The position numbers and the translations under genes are program-made. A DNA stretch of 52,799 nt from an uncultured delta proteobacterium (GTDB lineage: Bacteria > Desulfobacterota > Desulfobulbia > Desulfobulbales > Desulfocapsaceae). The stretch covers positions 1 through 52,799 of the forward strand of contig CAIUQR010000037.1 of NCBI GenBank assembly GCA_903901335.1, in the 5' to 3' direction. The notes beneath the pieces were generated by a model. That model made no database searches. It was not told where the DNA came from and worked only from the letters and a program-made list of their open reading frames with translations. Positions 35,574 through 43,730 of this stretch are shown here, piece after piece (the stretch's first letter is position 1; every line of letters starts with the position of its first letter).

Positions 35574-35903
35574 TTACTTCAATTGCTCCGCCATGATGCC
35601 CATGGCCCTTGCCAGTTTTTCCCGTGTTGCCTTGCGGGCTTTGTGTGCGCCGGATTCGATCTGCGAAAGGGCCGCCTGAGTCATGTCGGCGCGCTTTGCT
35701 ACTTCAGCCTGGGTGAGCCCAAAGTATTCACGCCAGGCGCGAAACGGTGTGAAATCGTCTTCAATAACGGCTCCTGCCACCTCATTGGGGATAAGCCCGG
35801 CGGTGATGTTTGTTTGTTTGACCCAACTGCCATACGGTATAACGACAAAGGCCGGCTTGCCGGCAGTGTCTTTGATGATCTGATAATCAGTATGTGTGTT
35901 CAT
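35574..35903 (-). CDS. XRE-family antitoxin-like regulator
   Basis: This 109-residue protein has an N-terminal Phd/RelB-like stretch (YQIIKDTAGKPAFVVIPYGS) and a C-terminal XRE helix-turn-helix (FGLTQAEVAKRADMTQAALSQIE). It matches HigA-type antitoxins that follow a RelE-like toxin gene. The toxin frame ends 17 bases inside this gene, the usual overlap, but that toxin carries a stop codon (see next entry). The antitoxin may still repress the shared promoter, and with it the HD-GYP gene 2 bp downstream. Confidence 0.85.
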   Translation of the reverse strand: MNTHTDYQIIKDTAGKPAFVVIPYGSWVKQTNITAGLIPNEVAGAVIEDDFTPFRAWREYFGLTQAEVAKRADMTQAALSQIESGAHKARKATREKLARAMGIMAEQLK

Positions 35904-36144
35904 TTCTTCTCTTAACCTTATGGATAGATACGACCTTCACAGCTCCGTCAAACTCAAAAAATATGCGCCAGTCACCAATGCGAAGGCGATAACCGTACTC
36001 ATGTTTCATCAGGCGCTTGACATTCCGGCAATCGGGAAAATCCGTCAATTACTTCGCCTCTCTGTATATATGCTTTCTCGTCGGCGCATCTTTAATCTTC
36101 CTCAACTGCCTGAATGCCTTTTCGGTCCAGTGAATGGTGTTAAT
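35887..36144 (-). pseudogene. RelE/HigB-type toxin, inactivated by nonsense codon
   Basis: Reading the minus strand upstream of the antitoxin gives an 85-codon RelE-type toxin: NTIHWTEKAFRQLRKIKDAP, then HIYREAK, a TAA stop (36051-36049), LTDFPDCRNVKRLMKHEYGY, RLRIGDWRIFFEFDG and KRRNEHTY with a TGA overlapping the antitoxin start. The frame is otherwise intact and family-typical, with EAK-Q-LTDF expected where the TAA stands. The expected start codon is ATT rather than ATG. No alternative start gives the catalytic half a normal N-terminus. The toxin is therefore almost surely dead, leaving an orphan antitoxin. Confidence 0.8.
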
Positions 36145-36168
36145 AGAGAATATATAAGATCAATATAA

Positions 36169-36362
36169 GATAAACTCAAGGATGGTTTTCCAAGATCATA
36201 TTGCGGTTACACTCTGCGGGGTCGTCAATCACTTGCCTCTCTCGCGAGCTGCAAAAGCGATAGGGCGTTCACTTCGCCTTGAGCTTCAGCAAGAAAGAGC
36301 TATCTCCACAGCTTCTCAAAACGCGCGCGCCCCTGCCGCATCGATGCGATCGGGCTTGCCGC
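36169..36362. other. Gap between toxin remnant and ankyrin remnant
   Basis: About 190 bp with no supportable gene, repeat or hairpin. It follows the 3' end of the ankyrin pseudogene on the minus strand. Confidence 0.4.
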
Positions 36363-36960
36363 TCAGGAGTTTTCAAGAAGCTTCACAACGCCGTGGCATC
36401 GTTTTTCGACCGCCAAGGTCAAGGCGGTGTGGCCGTGCTTGGTCTTTACGCTTGGGTCTGCACCTTTGGTCAGCAACAGGGCCACGATGCCTTCATGGTC
36501 ATTCATGGCGGCGAGGCTTAGTGGTGTACATCCATCGTGTTCGCGAACATTAACGGAAGCTCCGTTGTTCAACAGCAGCTCAACTATCCGGCTCTCCCAT
36601 CTTTGGCGGCATCACTCAGCCTGGTTGATCCCCTTTTAGTCGAAGCGTTGACGTCCGCCCCATGGGCAATCAACAACTCAAGAATCTCTTTATTGCCGCA
36701 CATCATCAGTGCGCTGTAGCCACCTTCGTCCCGGACATTGACGTCGGCCTTGTTCTCCAGAAGAAACTTGACCATCCCGACATTCCCGCGCCCTGCGGCA
36801 ATCATCAAGGGCGTATTGCTTCTCCAGGGGGAATCGTCCTGCGAGCCTCAACAGATATCCCGCTCTTCAGGAAGGCTTTAATTTCCCCGGTTGCGGTACC
36901 ATCGATGAGCGCATCGAACAAGGTCTTCGGAACGAAGGTGAAGATGGCCTTGACCTTCTG
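36363..36960 (-). pseudogene. Ankyrin-repeat protein, frameshifted
   Basis: Three frames on the minus strand join into one ankyrin protein. First piece: TLFDALIDGTATGEIKAFLK, ending after SGISVEARR. Second: SNTPLMIAAGRGNVGMVKFL, followed by ENKADVNVRDEGGYSALMM and HGADVNASTKRGS, ending near RLSDAAKDGRA. Third: RIVELLLNNGASVNVREHDG, then TPLSLAAMNDHEGIVALLL and HTALTLAVEKR. The breaks lie near 36838-36850 and 36588-36595. There is no start codon before the first piece. About four repeats remain. The gene is downstream of the 140-residue hypothetical gene and probably was once its partner. Confidence 0.75.
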
Positions 36961-36972
36961 CTTGTAAGATAA

Positions 36973-37395
36973 TCAAATTTTAGCATACTGCAGAATCGTG
37001 GCGCGGTATTGCCAGGGCTTCTTGCCCATTCCCAGAAAGCCCTGGCTGCCTTTTTTCAACAGTTGAACCTCGCTGACTATCTGGTCGCCACCTGTCGTAA
37101 ATTTCCCGGCCCGCCTTGCCGCCGGGGCATCGTCGTGAAGATCGACATTCAGATCAATCGTGCGTTGATCCGGGTCAGTCACATTGGTATGGCGGGTTAT
37201 CGCTGCCCCTGGCGGAACCCGCTTTTCCAATGCCGCAAACGCCTCTTCCACCGTGCGTCCCGTCCCTGCGATGATTTTGCAATCATACTGAAGAATCTTC
37301 TCTGAAACCTCTTTGAATCCATTGGGAAGCTGAGACTTTGCCATCGCCCTCACCTCCTCAAGGGAGTCTGCTTCAAGCATAATCTCGTTCTCCAT
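36973..37395 (-). CDS. Hypothetical protein with Jag_N-like tail
   Basis: This 140-residue cytosolic protein is not one I can name. Its C-terminal segment KKGSQGFLGMGKKPWQYRA resembles the end of Jag_N domains (consensus GxKGFLGLGxKPAxV), which are found in RNA-binding KhpB/Jag proteins, and DSLEEVRAMAKSQLPNG looks like the helix that starts such domains, although the order is stretched by about 60 residues. A good start context (GGAAA before the ATG) is present. It lies just upstream of the ankyrin remnant on the same strand. Confidence 0.55.
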   Translation of the reverse strand: MENEIMLEADSLEEVRAMAKSQLPNGFKEVSEKILQYDCKIIAGTGRTVEEAFAALEKRVPPGAAITRHTNVTDPDQRTIDLNVDLHDDAPAARRAGKFTTGGDQIVSEVQLLKKGSQGFLGMGKKPWQYRATILQYAKI

Positions 37396-37425
37396 GGCAT
37401 TTTCCTTTCTTTAGATCCTAAAACC

Positions 37426-37782
37426 CTACCACCGACGATGTTCCCGATAACATCCTTCGAGGCACTCCTGTTCACGTTCTCGGGCCCAGGCCGCGCAGCG
37501 GCGATGGTGAGGGTGGCCAGGTTCATAACATTCCTGCAGGCGTTCTTCATAATGTCTACGGCAATGGCGCACACAACGATGCTCTCCCTCCGCTACCACT
37601 ATGCGAGAGGAGTCCGGCTGAGACGACTTTTGCATATCAGCCGCCTTCATGCCGGTCATTGCGGCGGTATCAGAGTTGTCCGGCGTAACCGTCTGGCCGG
37701 CGTTAGACAGAGACGGCAAGATCAGAAGCAGTAACAGTACGGCAGAATTAAGCAGAATTGTAGTGAAAAATGTCTTGGTCAT
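37426..37782 (-). CDS. Small exported His/Cys-rich protein with paired CX3C motifs
   Basis: This 118-residue protein has a signal peptide (about 1-28, ending SNAG) and a short linker, then a strongly basic His/Arg/Glu-rich C-terminal half. Six cysteines fall as CVRHC, then single Cys in QECYEPG and RRCAAW, then CLEGC. The outer pairs are CX3C, a spacing typical of disulfide-linked helical hairpins. Metal binding by the many His residues is possible. AGGAGG lies 9 bases before the ATG. No family is recognised. Confidence 0.6.
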   Translation of the reverse strand: MTKTFFTTILLNSAVLLLLLILPSLSNAGQTVTPDNSDTAAMTGMKAADMQKSSQPDSSRIVVAEGEHRCVRHCRRHYEERLQECYEPGHPHHRRCAAWAREREQECLEGCYREHRRW

Positions 37783-38029
37783 TTTTGTTCCTCCTTCAAG
37801 TTTTCCAATATGATACTTCCCGGAACCTATCTCTCACGTATCAAAAGACCATAAGTGCGGTGAAAGTTCAAAGAAATATTTAGGGAAAATATGGCATTAC
37901 TCTTTTGCAGCGACAACGGCAGGAGACGATTTGAATTATCTTGTCTGATGTTAAGCTGTTGGGTAAAAAAAGGAGGGCCGGCTGCATGGCCCTGCTTTGG
38001 TGTATTTGTCCGTTATAGCGAAAAGGAAA
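37783..38029. other. Intergenic region with terminator
   Basis: Apart from the terminator listed separately, I see no gene in these 247 bp. The part nearest the small exported protein probably holds its promoter on the minus strand. Confidence 0.35.
37965..37993 (-). terminator. Rho-independent terminator after PEP-CTERM remnant
   Basis: On the minus strand AGGGCC pairs with GGCCCT around an 8-base loop and is followed, after CC, by seven T. It lies 37 bp past the stop of the PEP-CTERM tail and clearly belongs to that gene. Confidence 0.75.
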
Positions 38030-38137
38030 TCAGGCCTTCTTTCTCCTGCATGCTCCTATAAATCCAAACAGGCCCATTCCGACAAGAAGCGTGGGGGTTG
38101 GTTCTGGGACTGGTGCGGCAGTAACTGAAAAATTTTT
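38030..38137 (-). pseudogene. PEP-CTERM sorting-signal fragment
   Basis: The minus-strand frame encodes VPEPTPTLLVGMGLFGFIG followed by CRRKKA and a stop. This is a textbook PEP-CTERM tripartite tail: the VPEP motif, a membrane helix and a basic end, recognised by exosortase. Only about 35 residues remain; upstream the frame runs into the AP2-repeat gene, in another frame, without any start codon of its own. The body of the exported protein is missing. No exosortase gene is in this window. Confidence 0.7.
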
Positions 38138-38961
38138 TAATATTGCGATCTTGAAATCTCTTTCATACGCTGGTCCGTCAGTACAGTGTCTCCGTAGACC
38201 TCGATCTCCATCTCCTGTCTCCACTCCATAGCCATCCGGAAGGCCAACTTTTCACCATACTTGTTGATGGAAATTTTCCGTGTCTTTCTCTTGTTGGGCG
38301 TAACAGGTATATAGCAATGATAATACGAAGCGGACCGGCACAGTCCGGTGACACCAGTGCTGTTGGTCGAGCGGAGCCCTTTGCTGAAACGTCTGCCTCT
38401 GGCATAAGGCAGGTCGTGCAGCCTGAGCTGGTGTTCTCTTTCTGTCCGGGCCGACTGGAGTGCCTCGTCGGCTGATCCATACCGGCTGTCACGAAAGAAC
38501 ATATCGCAGAGCAGCTCCTTTTGCATTTCGATTCGCAGCAGCCAGCCATGGCCTGCATCGAGATCATCGATGCGATAGATATACTTTCCCGCCGTCTTCT
38601 GAAGATTTCTCTTTCGTTGCGCCAATTCCCTCTGTGTGTTTTGACGGTGTTCCGCTGCAGCTAATTTCAGTAATTGCCTGATACTTTCAGCTTCACGCGT
38701 GCTTTTTTCATGCCAGACGTTTCTCTGAATCAACTGTTCAGGGATAACGGAATACCCGTGTATTTTCAGCTCATTATCCCGCCGCCATTGAATAGCAAGC
38801 CTCAAGGCCTCATCTCTGCCGTATCTGGCAGTAGAAAATTTCTTCGAAGATCTCCTGCCCGAATCATTGACGATATAGCAATGACAAAATCTGTCTGTAA
38901 CTGCCACTCCCGTGATTCCGGTCTTGTTGCTTTTTTTAACCTGCTTGGGTAACATTTTCAT
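38137..38961 (-). CDS. Protein with three AP2-like DNA-binding domains
   Basis: This 274-residue protein has repeated AP2-like units. The first (about 10-75) reads NKTGITGVAV, HCYIVND, then KFSTARYGRDEALRLAIQWR; the third (about 200-262) reads NSTGVTGLCRS, HCYIPVT, then KISINKYGEKLAFRMAMEWR. A more diverged copy lies between (about 125-180). AP2 domains in bacteria bind DNA and are mostly found in mobile HNH endonucleases. The start at 38961 follows GGAG by 7 bases; a TTG at 39006, abutting the HNH stop, is an alternative. The nuclease partner is probably the HNH gene immediately upstream. Confidence 0.75.
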   Translation of the reverse strand: MKMLPKQVKKSNKTGITGVAVTDRFCHCYIVNDSGRRSSKKFSTARYGRDEALRLAIQWRRDNELKIHGYSVIPEQLIQRNVWHEKSTREAESIRQLLKLAAAEHRQNTQRELAQRKRNLQKTAGKYIYRIDDLDAGHGWLLRIEMQKELLCDMFFRDSRYGSADEALQSARTEREHQLRLHDLPYARGRRFSKGLRSTNSTGVTGLCRSASYYHCYIPVTPNKRKTRKISINKYGEKLAFRMAMEWRQEMEIEVYGDTVLTDQRMKEISRSQY

Positions 38962-39006
38962 AATGTGCTCCAGTGTTCCTGGGCTCCAGAAGAGCTTGAG
39001 ATTCAA

Positions 39007-39342
39007 TCAATCCGCTTCATCCTTCCCTTTATGCTTTCCGGGCTTACGCAACAGGTTCTTGAGGTCTGCGAAAGGGGTGTGGGTGGCGGTCGGTGTCTTT
39101 TCCGCATCTGCATCCTGGGTGGGCAGCCATTCGGCGTCCAGGGAACGGGAGTGCTCGTTGTCGTGGCAGTAGATGCACAACAGCTCCCAGTTGCTGCCGT
39201 CGGGCGGATTGTTCCGGAAATTATGATCCTTGTGATGAACCGTCAACTCCCGCAGTTTTTTGCCGGTAAAATCACGGCCGCATTTTCCACAGACCCACGG
39301 GAGGATCTTCAGCGCCTGCTCCCGGTATTCGATTTTTTTCAT
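39007..39342 (-). CDS. HNH nuclease family protein (YajD-like)
   Basis: This 111-residue protein carries an HNH fold: CGKCGRDF, then ELTVHHKDHNF, NWELLCIYCHDNEH. Two CxxC pairs bind a structural zinc, and HH plus the later H give the catalytic centre. It is of the YajD type. The C-terminal 30 residues are basic and unstructured. The AP2-repeat gene follows at once on the same strand, so the two may form a split nuclease and DNA-binding pair. It lies 40 bp downstream of the OmpA-like gene. Confidence 0.85.
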   Translation of the reverse strand: MKKIEYREQALKILPWVCGKCGRDFTGKKLRELTVHHKDHNFRNNPPDGSNWELLCIYCHDNEHSRSLDAEWLPTQDADAEKTPTATHTPFADLKNLLRKPGKHKGKDEAD

Positions 39343-39382
39343 ACTCTTTTCTCAGTGTCAAGATCTCAATGGTGCATGGTTT

Positions 39383-40450
39383 TCAGTTCTCGACCAGCTC
39401 GACCCGCCGGTTCTTGGCCCTGCCCTCTTCCGATTTATTGGAGGCGACCGGGCAGGCAAACGATACGCCTGCGGCTGTGAGACGGCTCCTGTCAATGCCC
39501 TGCTGCACAACCAAGGCCTGCACAACGGCACCGGCGCGCTGCTGCGACAGATCCATATTGAAGGCCAGGGCCCCGACATTGTCAGTATGGCCGACAACCA
39601 GGAGTTTCAGTTTCGGATCCTCTTTCAAGAGCCGGGCGATCTGTTCCAGAGTCGGCTGGGATTCGGGCTTCAAGTCGGACTTGTTGGTGTCGAAATAGAT
39701 CCCGTAGAGGGCGATGCTGCCGGTGGCCGAGATCTTTTTGGCCATTTCGTCGGCCTTGACCGTGACCATCTTCTGTTCGCGCTGTTTGGGCACGATGATA
39801 TCAACGACGGCGACGGTCCGCCCGGCAAGGGCATCGCAGTAGAGTTCCTTTTTTAACGTAAAGGCCAGGATGGATACATGGGCTCCCGTTTCATTCAGCA
39901 TCCCGACCACATAGCGCTGGTCGGAGATATGCGATTGCTGCGCACAGGAACCATTGGACCAGTTCTCGTCTTTAATCTGCTCAGATGGACGAAGAAACAT
40001 CGACAGGCTCATCTCGCCGCCGCCGCCGGAACTGCTCCGTGAAGAATCTCCGCCGCACTCTTCTGCTTTACATTCATAGAGGGTCTCTCCGCCCTTCTCC
40101 TTTATTTCCTGCTGGTAATTGCGCACAACTTCCAGAGGCGAGACATTTTCCGGAAGAAGGTAGACCAACCGGGTGTAGGCCCCTTCGAGGTCTTTTTTTT
40201 GTTTCGGAGCGTAAAAGTCGTTATTGTGGGTATCTCTTTTCCCTTCCACCCGTTCCAGCACAGACAGAGGAAGGGTGAATTCATTGTAGTCCTTATGGTC
40301 AAAGGAAACGATAAGCGCTCCCTTATAGCGCCCCAGAAGCGGGCTGTCTTTGCTTCCCTTCACATCCGCCGTTGGAATCACCGCATTCGCAAGGCCGCTG
40401 GCTGCGGTCGCGAGCACCAAAAAAAGCCCCATCAACAGTCTGAATATCAT
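39383..40450 (-). CDS. OmpA-family outer membrane protein with DUF4892
   Basis: This 355-residue exported protein has a signal peptide (FRLLMGLFLVLATAASGLANA), a DUF4892 domain (about 20-220) with a Gly/Ser-rich patch, and an OmpA-like peptidoglycan-binding domain (about 235-355) with YFDTNKSDLKPES, VVGHTDNVGA and NRRVELVEN. The OmpA domain anchors the protein to the cell wall. The start at 40450 is chosen because GGAGGGG stands just ahead; an earlier ATG four codons upstream overlaps that site. It is divergent from the kinase operon. Confidence 0.85.
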   Translation of the reverse strand: MIFRLLMGLFLVLATAASGLANAVIPTADVKGSKDSPLLGRYKGALIVSFDHKDYNEFTLPLSVLERVEGKRDTHNNDFYAPKQKKDLEGAYTRLVYLLPENVSPLEVVRNYQQEIKEKGGETLYECKAEECGGDSSRSSSGGGGEMSLSMFLRPSEQIKDENWSNGSCAQQSHISDQRYVVGMLNETGAHVSILAFTLKKELYCDALAGRTVAVVDIIVPKQREQKMVTVKADEMAKKISATGSIALYGIYFDTNKSDLKPESQPTLEQIARLLKEDPKLKLLVVGHTDNVGALAFNMDLSQQRAGAVVQALVVQQGIDRSRLTAAGVSFACPVASNKSEEGRAKNRRVELVEN

Positions 40451-40702
40451 CTTCCCCTCCATTTATCTGCACATGTCGTTTTCATAAACTGAACCCCGAT
40501 GATCCACCCATCGCGGTTTGCTCTCGTTTTCTTTCCTCATATTGCCTAGCGGAAGGCCTCACTTCTTCCTGGTATCAGCTCCCGACCTTTGATAGTATGA
40601 TACAAACAGATGCAGGGCAACGTTTATTTTCTCTGAACGCTGTCCGTTCTTGACCGTACATACTCTCTCAAGACCACGAGGAATTCATATCCGAAAGCCG
40701 CC

Positions 40703-42187
40703 ATGGACAGAAAAAAAATTCTGGTAGTCGACAACAACAAGGTCATGATCAAGCTGATGACCGCCTTTCTGGAAAGGGAAGGACACGAGGTCGTCAGCGC
40801 AGAGGATGCCTTTTCCGCTCTCGATGTCTTGAAAGAATTCACCCCGCAGATCATTTATGTCGATCTGGTCATGCCGAAGATCGGAGGCGAATGTCTCTGT
40901 AAAATATTCCGGAACATCCACAACTTGGCCACTTGTTACATTGTCATAGTATCCGCTGCGGCAGTGGAGCAGGAGATCGATTTTATCCGGATGGGGGCCA
41001 ACGCCTGCATCGCCAAAGGTCCATTCAGCCGGATGTGCGAGCATATTCAGGAAACGATTGCCGAGTCGGCGGCACCCTTGCCTGAAGCTGCCAACCCGAA
41101 AATCCGGGGCACCGAAAACCTCCATGCACGGCAGATCACCAAAGACCTGCTCCTGGCAAACAGGCACCTGCAGATTATCCAGGAAAGCATGTCCCAGGGG
41201 GTCATCGAACTTGCCGGGAAACGGGTGGTTTACGCCAATCCGGCGGCGCTCTTTCTTCTCCAGATCAGCCAGGAGAACCTCGTCGGCTCTTATCTCAACG
41301 AAGTTCTCGATCCGGCCGCCTGGGAAAGACTGGCTCCGATCATCGAAAACTGCCCTCTCGATGTATCCCCCGAGGCGGAAAATCCGCTTTTACATATCCA
41401 TGACCGGCATATCGTTCCCCAGTGCATGAAGACACAGAAAGACAGCACCGGCAGGATCGTTCTGCTGACCGACATCACCGAGCGGAAACGAATGGAGACG
41501 ATTGTCGAGGCCACGAATCTGAACGAAAATCTCGGCTACATCTTCTCCGGGATACGTCATGAAATCGGCAATCCGGTCAATTCGATCAAAATGGCCTTAA
41601 CCGTCCTGAACAAGAATATCCAGACCTATGACAGGGCCACCGTCGCTGAATTCGTCGATCGATCCCTGCAGGAGGTTCTCCGGATCGAATATCTTCTGAA
41701 GGCCTTGAAAAATTTCAGCCTTTTTGAAAGCCCGGATCTGAAAAAAATACGTCTCGATCATTTTATGGATAATTTCATCCCCCTGGTGCAGGACGATCTC
41801 AAAAACAGGGCGATCGATCTGAGAATCATCATCGGCCACGGGGTGGAGTGGGTCTACACCGACAGCCGCGCCCTCCACCATATTCTTTTGAACCTGCTGA
41901 CCAATGCCGCCGATGCCGTCGAAGGGAAAGAATCCCCCCGGATCATCATCAGTATCTCCAGATCCCCGTCCTTGGTGAAGATCAAGGTAGACGACAACGG
42001 CAGCGGCATTTCCGAATCGGATCGGAAACACCTCTTTAAGCCGTTTTTCACCTCAAAGGTCAAGGGAACCGGACTGGGGCTGGTCATAGTGAAAAAAATG
42101 CTCCTGAAGATGAACGGCGCCATCTCCCTCGAGAGCGATACCCATTTCGGGACTACCGTCACCATTACCCTGCCCGAGGACGAATAA
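40703..42187 (+). CDS. Receiver-PAS-histidine kinase
   Basis: This 494-residue soluble kinase has an N-terminal receiver (VVDNNKVMIK, phospho-Asp in IYVDLVMPKIGG, Lys in IAKGPF), a PAS domain (about 150-265, ending in VLLTDITERKRM), and a HisKA/HATPase core: phospho-His in GIRHEIGNPVNSIK, N box LLTNAADAV, G boxes DDNGSGI and GTGLGLVIV. With no membrane helix it senses a cytosolic cue or is itself driven by another kinase. The downstream sigma-54 regulator starts directly after its stop (TAAATG), so the two form a pair. Confidence 0.92.
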   Translation: MDRKKILVVDNNKVMIKLMTAFLEREGHEVVSAEDAFSALDVLKEFTPQIIYVDLVMPKIGGECLCKIFRNIHNLATCYIVIVSAAAVEQEIDFIRMGANACIAKGPFSRMCEHIQETIAESAAPLPEAANPKIRGTENLHARQITKDLLLANRHLQIIQESMSQGVIELAGKRVVYANPAALFLLQISQENLVGSYLNEVLDPAAWERLAPIIENCPLDVSPEAENPLLHIHDRHIVPQCMKTQKDSTGRIVLLTDITERKRMETIVEATNLNENLGYIFSGIRHEIGNPVNSIKMALTVLNKNIQTYDRATVAEFVDRSLQEVLRIEYLLKALKNFSLFESPDLKKIRLDHFMDNFIPLVQDDLKNRAIDLRIIIGHGVEWVYTDSRALHHILLNLLTNAADAVEGKESPRIIISISRSPSLVKIKVDDNGSGISESDRKHLFKPFFTSKVKGTGLGLVIVKKMLLKMNGAISLESDTHFGTTVTITLPEDE

Positions 42188-43573
42188 ATGAGCCGCAACC
42201 TGCCCGGAACCCTCCTGATCATTGACGACGACCGGCTGTTCTGCGATTCCGTCCGCGCCTTTTTTGCCGACTCCGATATGGAGGTTTTCTCAGCCCACAG
42301 CATAGGTGAGGGACGACGTCTCTGTGCTGAAAAAAAAGTCGACGTGGTCCTTCTCGACCAGAAACTGCCGGACGGTCTCGGTGTCGAGCTCTGCACATCG
42401 ATCCTGGCCGCCAATGACCAGGCGAAAATCATCTTTATCACCGCCTATCCGACCTTCGATAATGCGGTCAAAGCCGTTCGCAACGGAGCCTACGATTACC
42501 TGGCCAAGCCTGTAGATACCGAAGAGTTGAAGCTGAGCGTCGAACAGGCCTTCCGGACCCTGGAGCTTGAGAGGGTCGAACAGATCCATGAGTATGCCAG
42601 CAGGCGGGATAATGCCGAGACGGTTCTTGTCGGGGCCGATGGCGGCTTGCAGGAGGTGCAGCGGCTGATCCGATTATCCGCGACCAGCGATGCACCCGCG
42701 CTCATCACCGGAGAAACGGGAACCGGTAAGAATGTTGTCGCCAAATCCATCCACTATCTGCAGGCGGAAAACAGAGGGCCGTTTGTCGGGATCAACTGCG
42801 CCGCCCTGCCGGAAAACCTGATCGAGGCGGAGCTTTTCGGATACGAGAAAGGGGCCTTCACCGGGGCCGCAACAGCCCGACAAGGGATCTTCGAGATGGC
42901 CGAGGGCGGGACGCTTTTCCTCGATGAAATCGGTGACCTGCCTCTCCATCTGCAATCCAAACTCCTGGGTGTCCTCGACGATAAGATGCTGAAAAGACTC
43001 GGCGGCCAATCGCTGCGGAAGGTGGACGTCCGCATTATTGCCGCCACCAATATCAACCTGGAAGAGGCCATCCGGCAAAAGCGATTTCGCGAGGATCTTT
43101 ATTACCGGCTCAGTGTCCTCAGAATCCATATTCCTCCATTGCGTGGCCGCAAAAACGATATCGCCGCTCTCTGCAGGCATTTTCTCCTGAAGATCGCCCG
43201 GCAACCCGTGCCGGAACTGCCGGCAGCGGAAATCAAACAGATGGAGGACTACAACTGGCCGGGCAACGTTCGTGAGCTGAAAAATATTATTGAACGTTCC
43301 GTCATGTTGCAAAAGGATGGTGTGATCCTTCCTTCGGAACTTCTGGAAGGCACCTGTTCTCCTGTTCCTGATCTCATGGAGGCAAGCCAAGAAGGAAAAA
43401 CACCGGCCACCCTCGCGGAGATCGAACGGCAGCATATCGGCATGGTCTTGCGCCAAATGGAAAATAACCATACCCGCACCGCCGAGGTCCTCGGGATATC
43501 ACGCTCCACCCTGATCAGAAAACTTAAAGCTACCGAATCGAGCCGGGTAGTGCAAAATGCGACACTGTCCTGA
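42188..43573 (+). CDS. NtrC-family sigma-54 response regulator
   Basis: This 461-residue activator has a receiver (IIDDDRLF, phospho-Asp in VVLLDQKLPDG, Lys in YLAKPVDT), a AAA+ domain (Walker A GETGTGKNVVAKS, sigma-54 contact loop GAFTGA, Walker B TLFLDEIGDLP) and a Fis-type DNA-binding helix-turn-helix at the end (TAEVLGISRSTLIRKL). It should activate sigma-54 promoters upon phosphorylation by the adjacent kinase. One oddity is Asn in GKNVV where most relatives have Glu. Its targets are unknown. Confidence 0.92.
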   Translation: MSRNLPGTLLIIDDDRLFCDSVRAFFADSDMEVFSAHSIGEGRRLCAEKKVDVVLLDQKLPDGLGVELCTSILAANDQAKIIFITAYPTFDNAVKAVRNGAYDYLAKPVDTEELKLSVEQAFRTLELERVEQIHEYASRRDNAETVLVGADGGLQEVQRLIRLSATSDAPALITGETGTGKNVVAKSIHYLQAENRGPFVGINCAALPENLIEAELFGYEKGAFTGAATARQGIFEMAEGGTLFLDEIGDLPLHLQSKLLGVLDDKMLKRLGGQSLRKVDVRIIAATNINLEEAIRQKRFREDLYYRLSVLRIHIPPLRGRKNDIAALCRHFLLKIARQPVPELPAAEIKQMEDYNWPGNVRELKNIIERSVMLQKDGVILPSELLEGTCSPVPDLMEASQEGKTPATLAEIERQHIGMVLRQMENNHTRTAEVLGISRSTLIRKLKATESSRVVQNATLS

Positions 43574-43730
43574 AACAGGACACCCGAAATCCTTCACCCC
43601 GACGAACCCTCCCGCACTCCACCCGACAAGTACCTGATTCATCACGACTCTTTTTTTGTCTGTTTTCCGGCATGATTTATGCTTTTTGGATATTGAGACG
43701 AGTGTCCATTTCCAGCACAGGCAAACGATC

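Noticed and set aside
36049..36051. Recoding or readthrough of the TAA in the RelE-like toxin
   Set aside because: TAA is the least read-through stop and the start codon is also abnormal (ATT), so gene decay is the simpler reading; kept as a testable point under findings.
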